64,000 nt of DNA from an uncultured Oscillospiraceae bacterium (lineage in GTDB: Bacteria; Bacillota; Clostridia; Oscillospirales; Acutalibacteraceae), in NCBI GenBank assembly GCA_902492455.1, contig CABULH010000013.1:1-64000 (forward strand). The letters are read 5' to 3'. The first letter of the stretch is position 1. The number at the start of each line of letters is the position of its first letter. Under the pieces are notes generated by a model. The model saw nothing but the letters and a program-made list of their open reading frames with translations. It was not told the DNA's origin and did no database searches. Position numbers and translations under genes: made by a program. This document shows, one piece after another, positions 1 to 9,143 of this stretch.

Positions 1-13
1 ACCATTTCCTCGC

Positions 14-45
14 AAAAAAGCCCAGCCTTTCAGCTGGACCTTTTT
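14..45 (-). terminator. Rho-independent terminator downstream of ybaK
   Basis: On the minus strand a GC-rich stem (GTCCAGC pairing with GCTGGGC, six-base loop) is followed by six T. It would end the lrp-aminotransferase-ispE-ybaK operon. The plus strand also has five T after the stem, so it may work in both directions. Confidence 0.7.
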
Positions 46-106
46 CGACAGGCTGCGGACCGGGATAATCCCGTGCCTTCACTTTAATTTCTAAGATTCA
101 ATAAGT

Positions 107-577
107 TTAATAGGTGATGTCTCCGAAAGAAGCGCCGATAAGATTCCGCAGGCTTTCGGGTGCCAGCTCCATCTGCCAGCCGATTCTGCCCGCGCTGACA
201 ATGATGGTGTCCAGCGCCTCCGCCTCTGAGGCGATAACAGTTGGGAACGCCTTTTTCATCCCCACCGGACTGCAGCCGCCCCGGATATAGCCGGTGATTT
301 TCAGCAGATCCTTCACCGGGATCATCTCCACCGCTTTCTGCCCCGCCGCCCGGGCGGCCTTTTTCAAATCCAATTCCGCCGCAGCCGGCAGCACGAAAAC
401 AAAATAGCCATCTCGCCCTTTGGTTACCAGGGTTTTGAATACCTGCTCCGGCGGGCGGCCGATCTTACCGGCCACCGTAACGCCGTCCACTGCTTCGCCC
501 GCCTCATAGGTGTGAACGGTATAGGGAATTTTTGCCTTATCCAGTATCCGCATGGCATTGGTTTTATTCTCCGCCAT
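107..577 (-). CDS. ybaK: YbaK/EbsC-type Cys-tRNA(Pro) deacylase
   Basis: A 156-residue protein of the YbaK/ProX-like editing-domain family, which hydrolyses Cys-tRNA(Pro) mischarged by prolyl-tRNA synthetase. The N-terminus reads MAENKTNAMRILDKAKIPY, and the core has the family stretches KTLVTKG, GYFVFVLPA and GYIRGGCSPVGMKK; the lysine of KTLVTKG corresponds to the lysine known to be needed in the family. Length is typical. I start at 577 because a GGGAGG ribosome site stands about 10 nt upstream; the longer reading to 676 runs into ispE and has no such site. It is the last gene of a minus-strand operon, 22 nt after ispE. Confidence 0.9.
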   Translation of the reverse strand: MAENKTNAMRILDKAKIPYTVHTYEAGEAVDGVTVAGKIGRPPEQVFKTLVTKGRDGYFVFVLPAAAELDLKKAARAAGQKAVEMIPVKDLLKITGYIRGGCSPVGMKKAFPTVIASEAEALDTIIVSAGRIGWQMELAPESLRNLIGASFGDITY

Positions 578-599
578 TCCGCACGCTGCCTCCCTTTTG

Positions 600-1469
600 C
601 TAAACTTCCGCTGGCCCATGGGCACAGGGGCGGCAAAGACAGACCTCGTCGATTTCCCTGCGGAGAGCATCCGCACACAGCCGAGCGTCCTCCCGGTTGC
701 CGAACAAGCCGTAAACGGCGGAGCCGCTGCCGCTCATCAAACAGCCCAAAGTCCGGTGTTCCCGCATGATCTGGCGGATAGCCGCCGTTTCCGGCAGGGA
801 AATCGCCTCTTCAAACACATTGCACAGTTCCCGGCCGATGGTCTCCAAATCCCCCGCGCACACCGCATCGGTGACCACAGAGGTGTGAGGCCGACGGCGC
901 AGCGTTGTCTCGTCGATCCGCCAGTAGGCTTCCGCGGTGGACACGCCGCAGAGGGGTTTGGCCACCACCAGATGGCAATCAGGCATAGAGGGCAGCGGCG
1001 TCACAATGGTTCCGGTGCCGGTGCACAACCCTGCGCCGCCCAGCAGACAAAAGGGGACGTCCGCCCCCACCTTGGCTCCCGCATCGCAAAGAGCATCCTG
1101 ATCCAGCCGCGCGTCGGTAAGCAGATTTAAAGCGACCAGCACCCCGGCGGCGTCGGCGCTCCCTCCCGCCAGTCCCGCCTGCATGGGAATCCGCTTGCGG
1201 ATGCGGATGCCAATCCCCGCCGTGGACAGACCTGCCGCTTCGCAGAAAGCCGCCGCCGCCCGCCAGGCGGTGTTGCGTTCATCGTCCGGCACCCGCTCAT
1301 CATCGATTTCCAGCCGGATGTCCGGATGTCCGGTTTTATATACAGTGACAACATCGCACAGATCAATGGCCTGCATCACCGACTCGATGAGATGATAGCC
1401 ATCTTCCCGGCGCCCGGTGACATCCAGAGTCAGATTGATCTTGGCCGGGGCTTTTACCGTCACTTCCAC
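600..1469 (-). CDS. ispE: 4-diphosphocytidyl-2-C-methyl-D-erythritol kinase
   Basis: IspE (289 residues) phosphorylates CDP-methylerythritol in the MEP isoprenoid pathway in the cytoplasm. The N-terminus KAPAKINLTLDVTGRREDGYH is diagnostic, and the GHMP-kinase ATP loop AGLAGGSADAAG is at residues 98-109. The C-terminal MSGSGSAVYGLF is the third GHMP motif. The start is GTG, directly following the TAG stop of the aminotransferase (TAGGTG), so translation is probably coupled to that gene. Length is normal for the family. Confidence 0.95.
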   Translation of the reverse strand: MEVTVKAPAKINLTLDVTGRREDGYHLIESVMQAIDLCDVVTVYKTGHPDIRLEIDDERVPDDERNTAWRAAAAFCEAAGLSTAGIGIRIRKRIPMQAGLAGGSADAAGVLVALNLLTDARLDQDALCDAGAKVGADVPFCLLGGAGLCTGTGTIVTPLPSMPDCHLVVAKPLCGVSTAEAYWRIDETTLRRRPHTSVVTDAVCAGDLETIGRELCNVFEEAISLPETAAIRQIMREHRTLGCLMSGSGSAVYGLFGNREDARLCADALRREIDEVCLCRPCAHGPAEV

Positions 1470-2657
1470 CTATTGTCCGTCCTTTCGGCAGCCGTGTTCC
1501 GTCAGGAAGGCCTCCATTCGTCCCATGGCTTCGGTGATATGTTTGATGGAGTAGCAATAAGAAATGCGGACAAACCCTTCTCCGCAATCCCCAAAAGCGG
1601 TGCCGGGCACCACGGCCACATGCTTCTCCCGCAGCAGCTTTTCGCAGAATTCCTCCGAAGTCATGCCGGTGACGGCGATGGAGGGAAACACATAGAACGC
1701 TCCCTCCGGCTCAAAGCAGGTCAGTCCCATGGCATTGAGCCTGTCCACAATAAACCGGCGGCGCAGATCGTATTCCGACCGCATCCGCTCCACATCCTCA
1801 CCGCCGTTGTCCATGGCCTCGATTCCCGCGTACTGTGCGGTAATGGGAGCGCACATAATGGCAAACTGATGAAGCTTGATGATATTCTGCATCACCGGCG
1901 CGGGGCCGCAAGCATAGCCAAGCCGCCAGCCGGTCATGGCAAAGGCTTTGGAGAAGCCGTTCACCAAAATGGTCCGCTCCTGCATTCCCGGCAGGGACAC
2001 GATGCTGACATGCCGCTTACCGCCGTAGGTTAACTCTCCGTAAATCTCGTCCGACAGCACCATGATATCGGTGTCCCGCAGCACGGCGGCAATGGCCTCC
2101 AGGTGCTCCCGGCGCATCACGCCGCCGGTGGGATTGTTGGGATAGGGCAGGATCAGCAGCTTGGTCTTGGGGGTGATGGCCGCCCGCAGAGCCTCCGGCG
2201 TCAGGCGGAAAGCATCCTCCGCCTTGGTTACCACCGGCACCGGCTTAGCCCCAGCCATACAGGTCAGCGGCTCGTAGCAGACAAAACTGGGCTGAGGAAT
2301 CAGCACCTCGTCCCCCGGCTCAGCCAGGGCGCGGATAGCCAGATCGATGGCCTCGCTGCCGCCCACCGTCACCAGGATCTCCTTGGCCGCGTCATAGCTG
2401 GCCCCCACATGGCGTTCCACATAGCGGCCGATGGACTCCCGCAGCTTCAGCAGGCCGGCGTTGGGACCGTAAACGGTCTTGCGGGTTTCCAGGGTCAGGA
2501 TCCCCTCCTGGCGGATATGCCAGGGAGTGGAAAAATCCGGCTCGCCCACCGAGAGGGAGATAACCTCTTCCATCTCCGACGCGATGTCGAAAAATTTCCG
2601 GATACCGGAGGGCTTCAGATTCTGAAGCGTCCGGTTCATCAAGGATTCATAATTCAT
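1470..2657 (-). CDS. PLP-dependent class I/II aminotransferase
   Basis: A 395-residue fold-type I aminotransferase, cytoplasmic. The nucleotide-like cofactor site is seen in SVGEPDFSTP, YPNNPTGGV, SDEIYGELTY and NGFSKAFAMTGWRLGY, the last carrying the PLP lysine. The substrate cannot be read from sequence; close clostridial relatives are annotated as aspartate/aromatic transaminases. I start at MNYESLMNRT (2657), 4 nt after the Lrp-type regulator's stop. The longer form to 2693 would overlap the regulator. The regulator-transaminase pairing suggests amino-acid-responsive control. Confidence 0.88.
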   Translation of the reverse strand: MNYESLMNRTLQNLKPSGIRKFFDIASEMEEVISLSVGEPDFSTPWHIRQEGILTLETRKTVYGPNAGLLKLRESIGRYVERHVGASYDAAKEILVTVGGSEAIDLAIRALAEPGDEVLIPQPSFVCYEPLTCMAGAKPVPVVTKAEDAFRLTPEALRAAITPKTKLLILPYPNNPTGGVMRREHLEAIAAVLRDTDIMVLSDEIYGELTYGGKRHVSIVSLPGMQERTILVNGFSKAFAMTGWRLGYACGPAPVMQNIIKLHQFAIMCAPITAQYAGIEAMDNGGEDVERMRSEYDLRRRFIVDRLNAMGLTCFEPEGAFYVFPSIAVTGMTSEEFCEKLLREKHVAVVPGTAFGDCGEGFVRISYCYSIKHITEAMGRMEAFLTEHGCRKDGQ

Positions 2658-2661
2658 GGGA

Positions 2662-3135
2662 TCACATGACGCCCCTTTCGTCCTTTTCCGCATCCAGGAA
2701 CATCACGCCTTTTTCTTTGTAACGGCGCAGCACGAAATGGGTGGCGGTGGAAATCACCGAATCCAGGGTGGAGAGGCGCTTGGCCACAAACATGGCCACC
2801 TCCTGGAAGGTGCGGCCGTTCACCACCACCGACAGATCGTAGCCGCCGCTCATCAGATAGACGCTCTCCACCTCTTCGAAGCGCATGACGGTTTCCGCGA
2901 TGGCCTCAAAGCCCAGGTCCCGCTTAGGGGTGACCCGCAGCTCGATGATGGCCGTGACATACTCCCGGTCGGTTTTGTCCCAGTCGATCAGGGCTTTATA
3001 AGCACGGATAACGCCCTCCCGCTCCCATGCGGCGATCTGTGCGGCCACCTCCGCCTCTGTTTTGTCCAGCATAACCGCCAGCTGGGCGTTGGTCAAACGC
3101 GCATCGGTGTCCAACAGTTTGAGCAGCTTATCCAT
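2662..3135 (-). CDS. Lrp/AsnC-family transcriptional regulator
   Basis: A 157-residue DNA-binding protein: an N-terminal winged helix (MDKLLKLLDTDARLTNAQL through the recognition helix near residue 30) and a C-terminal RAM/AsnC ligand domain (residues about 65-145, with FEEVESVYLMSGGYDLSV). Members sense amino acids and form octamers. The AsnC helix-turn-helix is somewhat degenerate but the order of elements is normal. It is the first gene of the operon with the downstream aminotransferase, which it probably regulates together with itself. Confidence 0.88.
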   Translation of the reverse strand: MDKLLKLLDTDARLTNAQLAVMLDKTEAEVAAQIAAWEREGVIRAYKALIDWDKTDREYVTAIIELRVTPKRDLGFEAIAETVMRFEEVESVYLMSGGYDLSVVVNGRTFQEVAMFVAKRLSTLDSVISTATHFVLRRYKEKGVMFLDAEKDERGVM

Positions 3136-3188
3136 GTCTCTTCCTCCTTAAAATCGCGCCGGATTCATCGTCCGGCTTTTGAAAATCC

Positions 3189-3217
3189 AGTATAACAGAA
3201 TTTCGGCGGCGTTACAA
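3189..3217 (-). promoter_or_regulatory. Sigma-A-type promoter for the lrp-aminotransferase-ispE-ybaK operon
   Basis: On the minus strand TTGTAA and TATACT are separated by 17 bp. The -35 hexamer overlaps the stop codon of the upstream PHP gene, so the operon has its own start inside the end of that gene. Confidence 0.65.
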
Positions 3218-4018
3218 CTCGATGGGGCACATTTCCGCTTTCCCGCCAAAATAGACCGCCGTATACCGAAAACCCGCTTCCTCAGCAATATGCAGCCCGT
3301 CCCGGATGTGGGCGCCTACGTCCTCCGGCCTGTGGGCGTCCGCCCCCACCGTGATCTTTTCCCCGCCCAGCTCCCGGAAGCGCCGCACCAGGGGCAGATC
3401 GGGATGGGCGCTGTTGAGCCGGGGATTGCGCAGCCCGGAAACGTTGATCTCCAGAGCGATATCCCGCTGCGCCATGGCTCGGAACACCGCGTCGATCCTC
3501 TCCTGCCAGCGGCTGTAATCCGCCGGCTGCTTTTCCGGCGGAATATAGCGGAAGGGATAGGTGAGATGGGCCAGGGAATGAAAGCGGCCCCACTCCACCA
3601 GCTTCAATGTGGCGTCGAAATACCGGTCCATGGCTTCTCCCACGTCCACGTTGGTGTAGTCATAAAAATAATAATCCACGTCGTCCCCCAGCTTGTGCTG
3701 AGAACCCAACACAAAATCATAGGGATAGGCGGCCAGCAACGCCTCGGCCTGCGGCAGATCATACAGCGGCTGCCCCAGTTCCACCCCCCGGGCCACCCGC
3801 AGCCGGTCCTGATAGGCGGGAAGCGCCTCTTCCATCATCCTCCAGGACTCCACAGCGGCCCTATCATATCCCAGGGTGTGGTAGCCCGTCATCTCCACGT
3901 GATCGGTCACCGCCACCACCTGGAAGCCTTTCGCCACCGCCGCGTCGAACATAGCAGCTATCGGCGCATCGGAATCCTCCGACGCGGACGTGTGCATATG
4001 AAAATCCGCCCAGATCAT
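3212..4018 (-). CDS. PHP-domain phosphatase, histidinol-phosphatase (HisJ/HisK) type
   Basis: A 268-residue metal-dependent phosphoesterase. Metal-binding motifs of the PHP fold are present in order: DFHMHT near the N-terminus, AVTDHVEMT, GVELGQP, GSQHKLGD, SLAHLTYP, LEINVSGLR and GADAHRPEDVG. This set matches the bacterial PHP-type histidinol-phosphate phosphatase that completes histidine synthesis, although no other his genes are near, so the substrate is inferred. The start at 4018 (MIWADFHMHT) has an AGAAAGGA site 11 nt upstream; the ATG at 4039 lies before that site. Confidence 0.85.
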   Translation of the reverse strand: MIWADFHMHTSASEDSDAPIAAMFDAAVAKGFQVVAVTDHVEMTGYHTLGYDRAAVESWRMMEEALPAYQDRLRVARGVELGQPLYDLPQAEALLAAYPYDFVLGSQHKLGDDVDYYFYDYTNVDVGEAMDRYFDATLKLVEWGRFHSLAHLTYPFRYIPPEKQPADYSRWQERIDAVFRAMAQRDIALEINVSGLRNPRLNSAHPDLPLVRRFRELGGEKITVGADAHRPEDVGAHIRDGLHIAEEAGFRYTAVYFGGKAEMCPIEL

Positions 4019-4065
4019 CGCATCACATCCTTTCTCCATTCTGAATGTTTTCTTCTTTTATTGCC

Positions 4066-4095
4066 ATCATAGCACTCCGGCGCCATTCTTTACAA
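4066..4095 (-). promoter_or_regulatory. Promoter for the PHP phosphatase gene
   Basis: Minus-strand TTGTAA and TATGAT with an 18-bp spacer, 48 nt upstream of the start codon. It stands back to back with the plus-strand promoter at 4115. Confidence 0.5.
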
Positions 4096-4114
4096 GATTT
4101 TCAAAAAGTTTTGC

Positions 4115-4143
4115 GTGACAAGGTTTCCCTTTTCCTGTATCAT
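4115..4143 (+). promoter_or_regulatory. Promoter for the transglutaminase-like lipoprotein gene
   Basis: GTGACA and TATCAT with a 17-bp spacer. The leader to the start codon would be about 125 nt. No further structure in it was identified. Confidence 0.45.
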
Positions 4144-4275
4144 GTTTTTAGCGAGGTTTGCCAACACAGGGGGTTGAACAAGAGGCACCGGATACCATGA
4201 AATCGCAGAAATCTGATCAGCCCTCTCGCGTGTTGCTTGCATTTCGTTCGCTATAGGTGGAAAGGGGTTCTTTTT

Positions 4276-5661
4276 ATGACCTGCAAACGTTTAGGAGGAT
4301 TGCTGCTGGCGGCGATGCTGCTGCTGTCCGGCTGCCGGGTGCGGACGCCGGATGTCCGCGGAAACGGCGGTTCTCTGCCGAAAACCTCTCACTCTCAGAC
4401 GCTTCCCGGGAATACAGCGGACGGGGATGTTTCCTCCTCATCCGAAAATCCAGCCGGCAGCCAGTCGGAGGCGTTCATCGTTCCCACCTTACCTGCGCTT
4501 CCCACCCTTCCGTCTTTCCCCGAAAATCCGGCCTCTGAACCCGAACTTCCTCCCATTGTCACCGATCCGCCGGCGGTTCCTGATCCAACGCTTCCCGCCG
4601 AGGAAGAACCGGAGCCTTCGGTGGTGGGCCTCACCCCCTTGCAGCCGGAAGAATACTACGGCCGGCAGACGCTGGAGAAGGCGGGAAACCGGCGGTTGCT
4701 GGATGCCTATCAGCGGATCACCGCCGGCTGCGCCGCCCTGCAAGAAGAGATCTCTCTGGCGGATCTGAAGCTGACGCCGGAGGAGACGGAGACCGTCTTT
4801 CGCTATGTCCAGGATGATCATCCCCTGTATTGCTGGGTGGATTCCCAATATACTTACTATACCCTTTCCAACCGGGTCACCAAAATAGTGCCCCGCTACA
4901 CCATGTCCTTGGCGGAGGCCAAAGGAGCGGAAGCCGGGATAGCGGCCAGTGCCGCCTATATGCTGGAAGGTCTTCACGACGGCATGGACGAATTCCAGCG
5001 GGAGCTGATCATCCATGACCGTCTGATTCGATGGGCATCTTACGATAGCTCCTTGTCTGCGCCCCATACCCACGATCTGTACGGCGTCCTGATGAACCGT
5101 TTGGCCGTATGCGACGGCTATGCCAAAGCGTTTCAGTATCTGCTATCCCAGGCGGGAATCCAAGCTCTGATGGCCCAGGGATGGGCGGACGGGGGCGGAC
5201 ACGCCTGGAATGTGGTACGGATCAACGGCGCTTATTATCATACCGACATTACCTGGGACGACCCGTTGGGCATGGGAGATCCCTTTTACGTCTCCTACGG
5301 TTATTTCAATATCACCGCCCGCGAGATGGAACAGGATCACCTCATCGACAGTGACAGTTATCCGCTGCCTCCCTGCACCGCAACGGCGGATAATTATTTT
5401 CTTCGTCTGGGATACACCGCCGACAGTCTGGATGCGGATCAGTTCGCTGCCGCCGTGGCAAAACAGATTCAGGACGGGGGAACGGGATGGTATGCTATCC
5501 GGTATACCGGCGGTTACCTTCTGGAGTCTGTGCTGAGTGAATTTCTCGACTGGAATGCCGCCGCTATCCGCGACGGTGCCGCTCTTCGAAGCGGTTCCTT
5601 TCTTCCGCCCCTGAGTCAATATGCTCTGAACGGCAGTATTGTTGAATTGTATTTTGGATAA
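4276..5661 (+). CDS. Transglutaminase-fold lipoprotein
   Basis: A 461-residue exported lipoprotein. The signal peptide ends in the lipobox LLSGC (acylated Cys20). A proline/serine-rich stretch from about residue 30 to 115 probably spans the cell wall. The C-terminal half is a transglutaminase/protease-like domain: Cys279 in AVCDGYAKAF, His309 in GGHAWNVV and Asp324 in YHTDITWDDP form the expected triad. Similar clostridial surface proteins are of unknown substrate; peptide cleavage or cross-linking in the wall is inferred only. ATG at 4276 follows AAAGGGG at good spacing; the upstream TTG at 4237 would add residues ahead of an otherwise ideal signal peptide. Confidence 0.85.
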   Translation: MTCKRLGGLLLAAMLLLSGCRVRTPDVRGNGGSLPKTSHSQTLPGNTADGDVSSSSENPAGSQSEAFIVPTLPALPTLPSFPENPASEPELPPIVTDPPAVPDPTLPAEEEPEPSVVGLTPLQPEEYYGRQTLEKAGNRRLLDAYQRITAGCAALQEEISLADLKLTPEETETVFRYVQDDHPLYCWVDSQYTYYTLSNRVTKIVPRYTMSLAEAKGAEAGIAASAAYMLEGLHDGMDEFQRELIIHDRLIRWASYDSSLSAPHTHDLYGVLMNRLAVCDGYAKAFQYLLSQAGIQALMAQGWADGGGHAWNVVRINGAYYHTDITWDDPLGMGDPFYVSYGYFNITAREMEQDHLIDSDSYPLPPCTATADNYFLRLGYTADSLDADQFAAAVAKQIQDGGTGWYAIRYTGGYLLESVLSEFLDWNAAAIRDGAALRSGSFLPPLSQYALNGSIVELYFG

Positions 5662-5687
5662 TCCTCTTTCCAGCAATATCTCCATCA

Positions 5688-5712
5688 CCGGCCGCTTCGG
5701 CGGCCGGTTTTT
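5688..5712 (+). terminator. Rho-independent terminator with UUCG tetraloop
   Basis: An 8-bp perfect stem CCGGCCGC/GCGGCCGG closed by the very stable TTCG loop, followed by five T. It ends the lipoprotein transcript. Confidence 0.9.
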
Positions 5713-5842
5713 GTGCGCAACGTGAAAGCTGACGTTTTTCTCCATCGGACAGCTTTCCATTTCGCGCGGATTGTGTTAGAATAAGGGAAAACCGGCCGCC
5801 GGCCGGCCCGTCGAGGCGGGATTACAGAACGGAGGATGTCCC

Positions 5843-6112
5843 ATGCGCGCAGTTATCACCGTTATCGGCAAGGACATGGTGGGGATTTTGGCAAAGGTCT
5901 CCACACGCTGTGCCGAACACCAAATCAATGTCCTGGAGGTTACCCAGTCCATCCTGCAGGATATGTTCGCCATGATCATGATGGTGGATATTTCCGGCAG
6001 CGATATCCCCTTTACCGACTTCGCCGATCAGCTGACGGCGGACGGCGAAAGGATGGGCCTGACCATTCACGCGGTTCATGAGGATATCTTCAACGCCATG
6101 CACCGGATCTGA
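5843..6112 (+). CDS. ACT-domain protein (UPF0237 type)
   Basis: An 89-residue protein that is a single ACT domain: [19 protein letters not shown] and the [20 protein letters not shown] strand-helix pattern. ACT domains bind amino acids or similar small ligands and usually dimerise. The start follows GGAGG at 5831-5835. It sits 62 nt before the UPF0210 gene; this two-gene pair is conserved in many Firmicutes and archaea, so they probably work together, but the function is not established. Confidence 0.92.
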   Translation: MRAVITVIGKDMVGILAKVSTRCAEHQINVLEVTQSILQDMFAMIMMVDISGSDIPFTDFADQLTADGERMGLTIHAVHEDIFNAMHRI

Positions 6113-6174
6113 TCCGGCGCATGCCTCTCATCTCATTGGCCGGCTTTCCGCCCGGCCGGAAAGGCAGAGCCTGT

Positions 6175-7533
6175 ATGCTGAACGCTCACGATATACTGGA
6201 AACCATCACCATGATTCAGGAGGAAAACCTGGATATCCGCACCATCACCATGGGCATCTCCCTGCTGGATTGCTGCGACAGCGACCTGGACCGGGTCTGC
6301 ACCCGGGTATATGACAAAATCACCCGCCAGGCTCAGGACCTGGTAAAAACCGGAGAGCAGATTGAGAAGGAATACGGTATTCCCATCATCAACAAGCGCA
6401 TCTCCGTCACACCCATCGCCATGATCGCCGCCGCCTGTGAGCGCAAGGAACCCGTCAAGCTGGCCCTCACTCTGGAAAAAGCGGCCCGAACCTGCGGCGT
6501 CAACTTCATCGGCGGGTATTCCGCCCTGGTGCAGAAGGGCTTCTCCGCCGGCTGCCGGGAACTGATCGACAGCATCCCGGAAGCGCTGGCGGTGACCGAC
6601 CACGTCTGTTCCTCGGTGAACATCGGTTCCACCAAGGCGGGCATCAACATGGACGCCGTGGCCCTGATGGGCCGTATCGTCCGGGAAGCGGCGGAACGCA
6701 CCGCCGACCGGGACTGCATCGGTCCCGCCAAGCTGGTGGTGTTCTGCAACGCTCCGGAAGATAACCCCTTTATGGCCGGCGCCTTCCACGGAGCAGGGGA
6801 ACCCGACTGCGTCATCAACGTGGGCGTCTCCGGCCCCGGCGTGGTGCGGGCCGCCCTGGCGAAAGCCGGGAACTGCGATCTCACCCAGGTGGCGGACATC
6901 ATCAAAAAGACCGCCTTTAAAATCACCCGTATGGGCCAGCTGGTGGCTAAAGAAACCTCCCGCCGGCTGAACGTGCCCTTCGGCATCGTGGATCTGTCCC
7001 TGGCTCCTACCCCAGCGGTGGGAGACTCCGTCGCCCATATTTTGGAGGAAATGGGCCTGGAATGCTGCGGCGCCCACGGCACCACGGCGGCGCTGGCCCT
7101 GCTCAACGACGCGGTAAAAAAGGGCGGCGTAATGGCTTCCTCCCATGTGGGGGGACTCTCCGGCGCTTTTATTCCGGTGACCGAAGACGCAGGCATGATC
7201 GACGCCGCCCGCTCCGGCTGCCTGCGGATCGAAAAGCTGGAGGCTATGACCGCCGTCTGTTCCGTCGGCCTGGATATGATCAACATCCCCGGCGATACCC
7301 CTGCCGAGGTCATCTCCGCAATTATTGCGGATGAAGCCGCCATCGGCATGGTGAATTCCAAGACCACCGCCGTGCGGGTGATCCCCGCCATCGGCAAGCA
7401 GGTGGGCGAGGAGCTGTCCTTCGGCGGGCTGCTGGGGGGCGGACCCGTCATGCCGCTCAACAACGCCTCTCCCGCCCGCTTCATCGGCCGGGGCGGCCGG
7501 ATACCCGCGCCCATGCAGAGTCTGAAAAACTGA
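6175..7533 (+). CDS. UPF0210/PFL-family protein
   Basis: A 452-residue protein of the UPF0210 (DUF711) family, distantly related in fold to glycyl-radical enzymes such as pyruvate formate-lyase but without a visible glycyl-radical loop. It opens with [19 protein letters not shown], typical of the family, and carries [22 protein letters not shown]-like [12 protein letters not shown] and the C-terminal GGGPVMPLN. The reaction is unknown. I choose ATG 6175 because family members begin there; an earlier in-frame start at 6121 adds 18 poorly conserved residues. It is co-oriented with the ACT gene and shares its transcript. Confidence 0.9.
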   Translation: MLNAHDILETITMIQEENLDIRTITMGISLLDCCDSDLDRVCTRVYDKITRQAQDLVKTGEQIEKEYGIPIINKRISVTPIAMIAAACERKEPVKLALTLEKAARTCGVNFIGGYSALVQKGFSAGCRELIDSIPEALAVTDHVCSSVNIGSTKAGINMDAVALMGRIVREAAERTADRDCIGPAKLVVFCNAPEDNPFMAGAFHGAGEPDCVINVGVSGPGVVRAALAKAGNCDLTQVADIIKKTAFKITRMGQLVAKETSRRLNVPFGIVDLSLAPTPAVGDSVAHILEEMGLECCGAHGTTAALALLNDAVKKGGVMASSHVGGLSGAFIPVTEDAGMIDAARSGCLRIEKLEAMTAVCSVGLDMINIPGDTPAEVISAIIADEAAIGMVNSKTTAVRVIPAIGKQVGEELSFGGLLGGGPVMPLNNASPARFIGRGGRIPAPMQSLKN

Positions 7534-7577
7534 CAAAAGCTACCCTGTTTTTTTGCCAACATTCCACTATTTTAACG

Positions 7578-7606
7578 TTGAAATCCTTGTTGCGAAGGTA
7601 TATACT
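7578..7606 (+). promoter_or_regulatory. Promoter of the A/V-type ATP synthase operon
   Basis: TTGAAA and TATACT with exactly 17 bp between them. A leader of about 105 nt precedes the first gene. The bases from the -10 onward, TATACTGTAGT, recur at the hydrogenase operon (26998-27008). Confidence 0.8.
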
Positions 7607-7630
7607 GTAGTCTAACCTCTATTTATAGAT

Positions 7631-7661
7631 TCCGCGCCCGCTCTTACACGGACGGCGCGGA
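7631..7661 (+). other. Stem-loop in the ATP synthase leader
   Basis: CCGCGCC (7632-7638) pairs with GGCGCGG (7654-7660) around a 15-nt loop, extended by a T-A pair. It lies between the promoter and the first gene. It lacks a long T-run, so it may affect mRNA stability rather than terminate. Confidence 0.35.
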
Positions 7662-7717
7662 TTCCTTGCGTTTTATGGGGAATGCTAGTACCGCAACCGG
7701 AAAGGCAGGTAGACCGT

Positions 7718-8035
7718 ATGGAAGCCATGATCAAACGCATCATCGACATGGATAAAAAAGCGCGGGAGATCACCGAAGCCGCGCAGAGAGAAAAGCTGGA
7801 TTCGGAAAAGGAAATTGCGGAAAACGCCAAAAAGCTGCGGGAGGAATATCTGGAGAAAGCGCGCCGGCGCATCCAGGTCAACAGTGAAACGGAACGCGCC
7901 GCGGCGGAACAGGCCTGGCACAAGATGGAGGCCCGATATGCCCAGCAGCAGCAAAAGCTGGAGGAGGTTTTCGCTTCCCGGCGAACCGAACTGACCGAAG
8001 CTATTGTGCGCAACGTTCTTTCCGACTCCAATTGA
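7718..8035 (+). CDS. A/V-type ATP synthase peripheral-stalk subunit (G/H-like)
   Basis: A 105-residue, highly charged protein that is nearly all predicted coiled coil (Lys/Glu/Arg/Ala-rich heptads from residue 10 to 90) with no membrane segment. First place in an A/V-ATPase operon and this composition fit the stalk subunit that pairs with subunit E and docks on subunit I. ATG 7718 follows GGAAAGGCAGG; the earlier start at 7682 lacks a site. Sequence similarity within this subunit family is low, so the name rests mostly on position and coiled-coil character. Confidence 0.8.
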   Translation: MEAMIKRIIDMDKKAREITEAAQREKLDSEKEIAENAKKLREEYLEKARRRIQVNSETERAAAEQAWHKMEARYAQQQQKLEEVFASRRTELTEAIVRNVLSDSN

Positions 8036-8085
8036 CCGGCCCAGGCTGCGTATTATCTCTATCGAAGAAAGGCGGGTGAACCGCT

Positions 8086-9129
8086 GTGTCCGGATATTCT
8101 TCCAACGTGATTCTCGCCAAGACCCGCGCCATGTACGGCAGCTGCCTCAAGAAACAGAATTATGCCGATCTGCTTGCCTGTCACAGCGTGGGGGAAATCG
8201 CCGCTTATCTCAAGCAGAACACCGCATACGCCGCGGTGCTGCAGGATATCAACGAAACCACCATCCACCGCCGCCATCTGGAAGCGCTGCTGAAGCGGAA
8301 GCTATTCCTTGATTACGCCTCTCTGAGCCGGTATGATCTCACGGTGGGCACCCACCTGTCCGATTATCTGATTCAGCAGGGGGAGATTACCCAGATTGAG
8401 CAGTGCCTGCGGCTGATGAGCGTGGGAAGAACCAACGAGTTCTATTTATCCATGCCGCTGTTTTTTACCGGCCATTCCAAGCTGGACTATCTGAAGATGA
8501 GCCGGTCCAAGAATTATGAGGAACTGCTGGAAGCCCTGTCCGGCACCCCTTATCATAAAATTTTAGAGCTGTACCGCCCGGATGAAAGCGGCCGCATCCG
8601 ACTTACAGAGATAGAAAACGCTTTATATAATCGTTTGGTGGAAACCCTTTACGCTATTATCGACGAAACAAAAGGAGAACTGCATAAGCAGCTCATCAGT
8701 CTCTGCGGTTCTCAGGTGGAGGCGCAGAACGTGAGCCGGATTATTAGGATGAAGACTTACTTTCACGCCTCGCCGGACACCATTCGTGCCAATCTGCTTC
8801 CCTGGGGCCGGAGCATTCCCCGCCGCCTGATAGACGGGATGCTGGAGGCGGACAGCGCCGAAGAGGTGCTGCGCATCTACTACGGCACCACCGCGGGACG
8901 CCAGATCCCGGAGGATCAGCGTCCCTTTGTCCACGATCTCTATCACCGCGCCCCCTACTTCAACGCCCGTCATTATATTCATTTTTCCTCTTACGCCATG
9001 GTGGTGATGATCTCCTATGTGATCATCACCGAGGTGGAGGTGGATGATATCACCAATATCATTGAGGGAGTCCGCTACGGCCTGACCCCCGAGGAAATCA
9101 AACCTATGCTTGTGCTCGTCGAACATTGA
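8086..9129 (+). CDS. atpC: A/V-type ATP synthase subunit C
   Basis: Subunit C/d (347 residues), the funnel-shaped protein that connects the central rotor stalk to the membrane K ring. The N-terminus (YSSNVILAKTRAMYG) and repeated helical units with conserved tyrosines and arginines match the AC39/subunit C family, as does the C-terminal VRYGLTPEEIKPML. No membrane segment, as expected for the family. The start is GTG at 8086 with AAAGGCGGGTG upstream. It follows the stalk gene by 50 nt and precedes subunit I by 14 nt. Confidence 0.88.
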   Translation: MSGYSSNVILAKTRAMYGSCLKKQNYADLLACHSVGEIAAYLKQNTAYAAVLQDINETTIHRRHLEALLKRKLFLDYASLSRYDLTVGTHLSDYLIQQGEITQIEQCLRLMSVGRTNEFYLSMPLFFTGHSKLDYLKMSRSKNYEELLEALSGTPYHKILELYRPDESGRIRLTEIENALYNRLVETLYAIIDETKGELHKQLISLCGSQVEAQNVSRIIRMKTYFHASPDTIRANLLPWGRSIPRRLIDGMLEADSAEEVLRIYYGTTAGRQIPEDQRPFVHDLYHRAPYFNARHYIHFSSYAMVVMISYVIITEVEVDDITNIIEGVRYGLTPEEIKPMLVLVEH

Positions 9130-9143
9130 GGAGGTGATCCCCT

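Noticed and set aside
6133..7536. Two long minus-strand frames opposite the UPF0210 gene
   Set aside because: Antisense shadows with no start signal or family; the plus-strand gene is clear.
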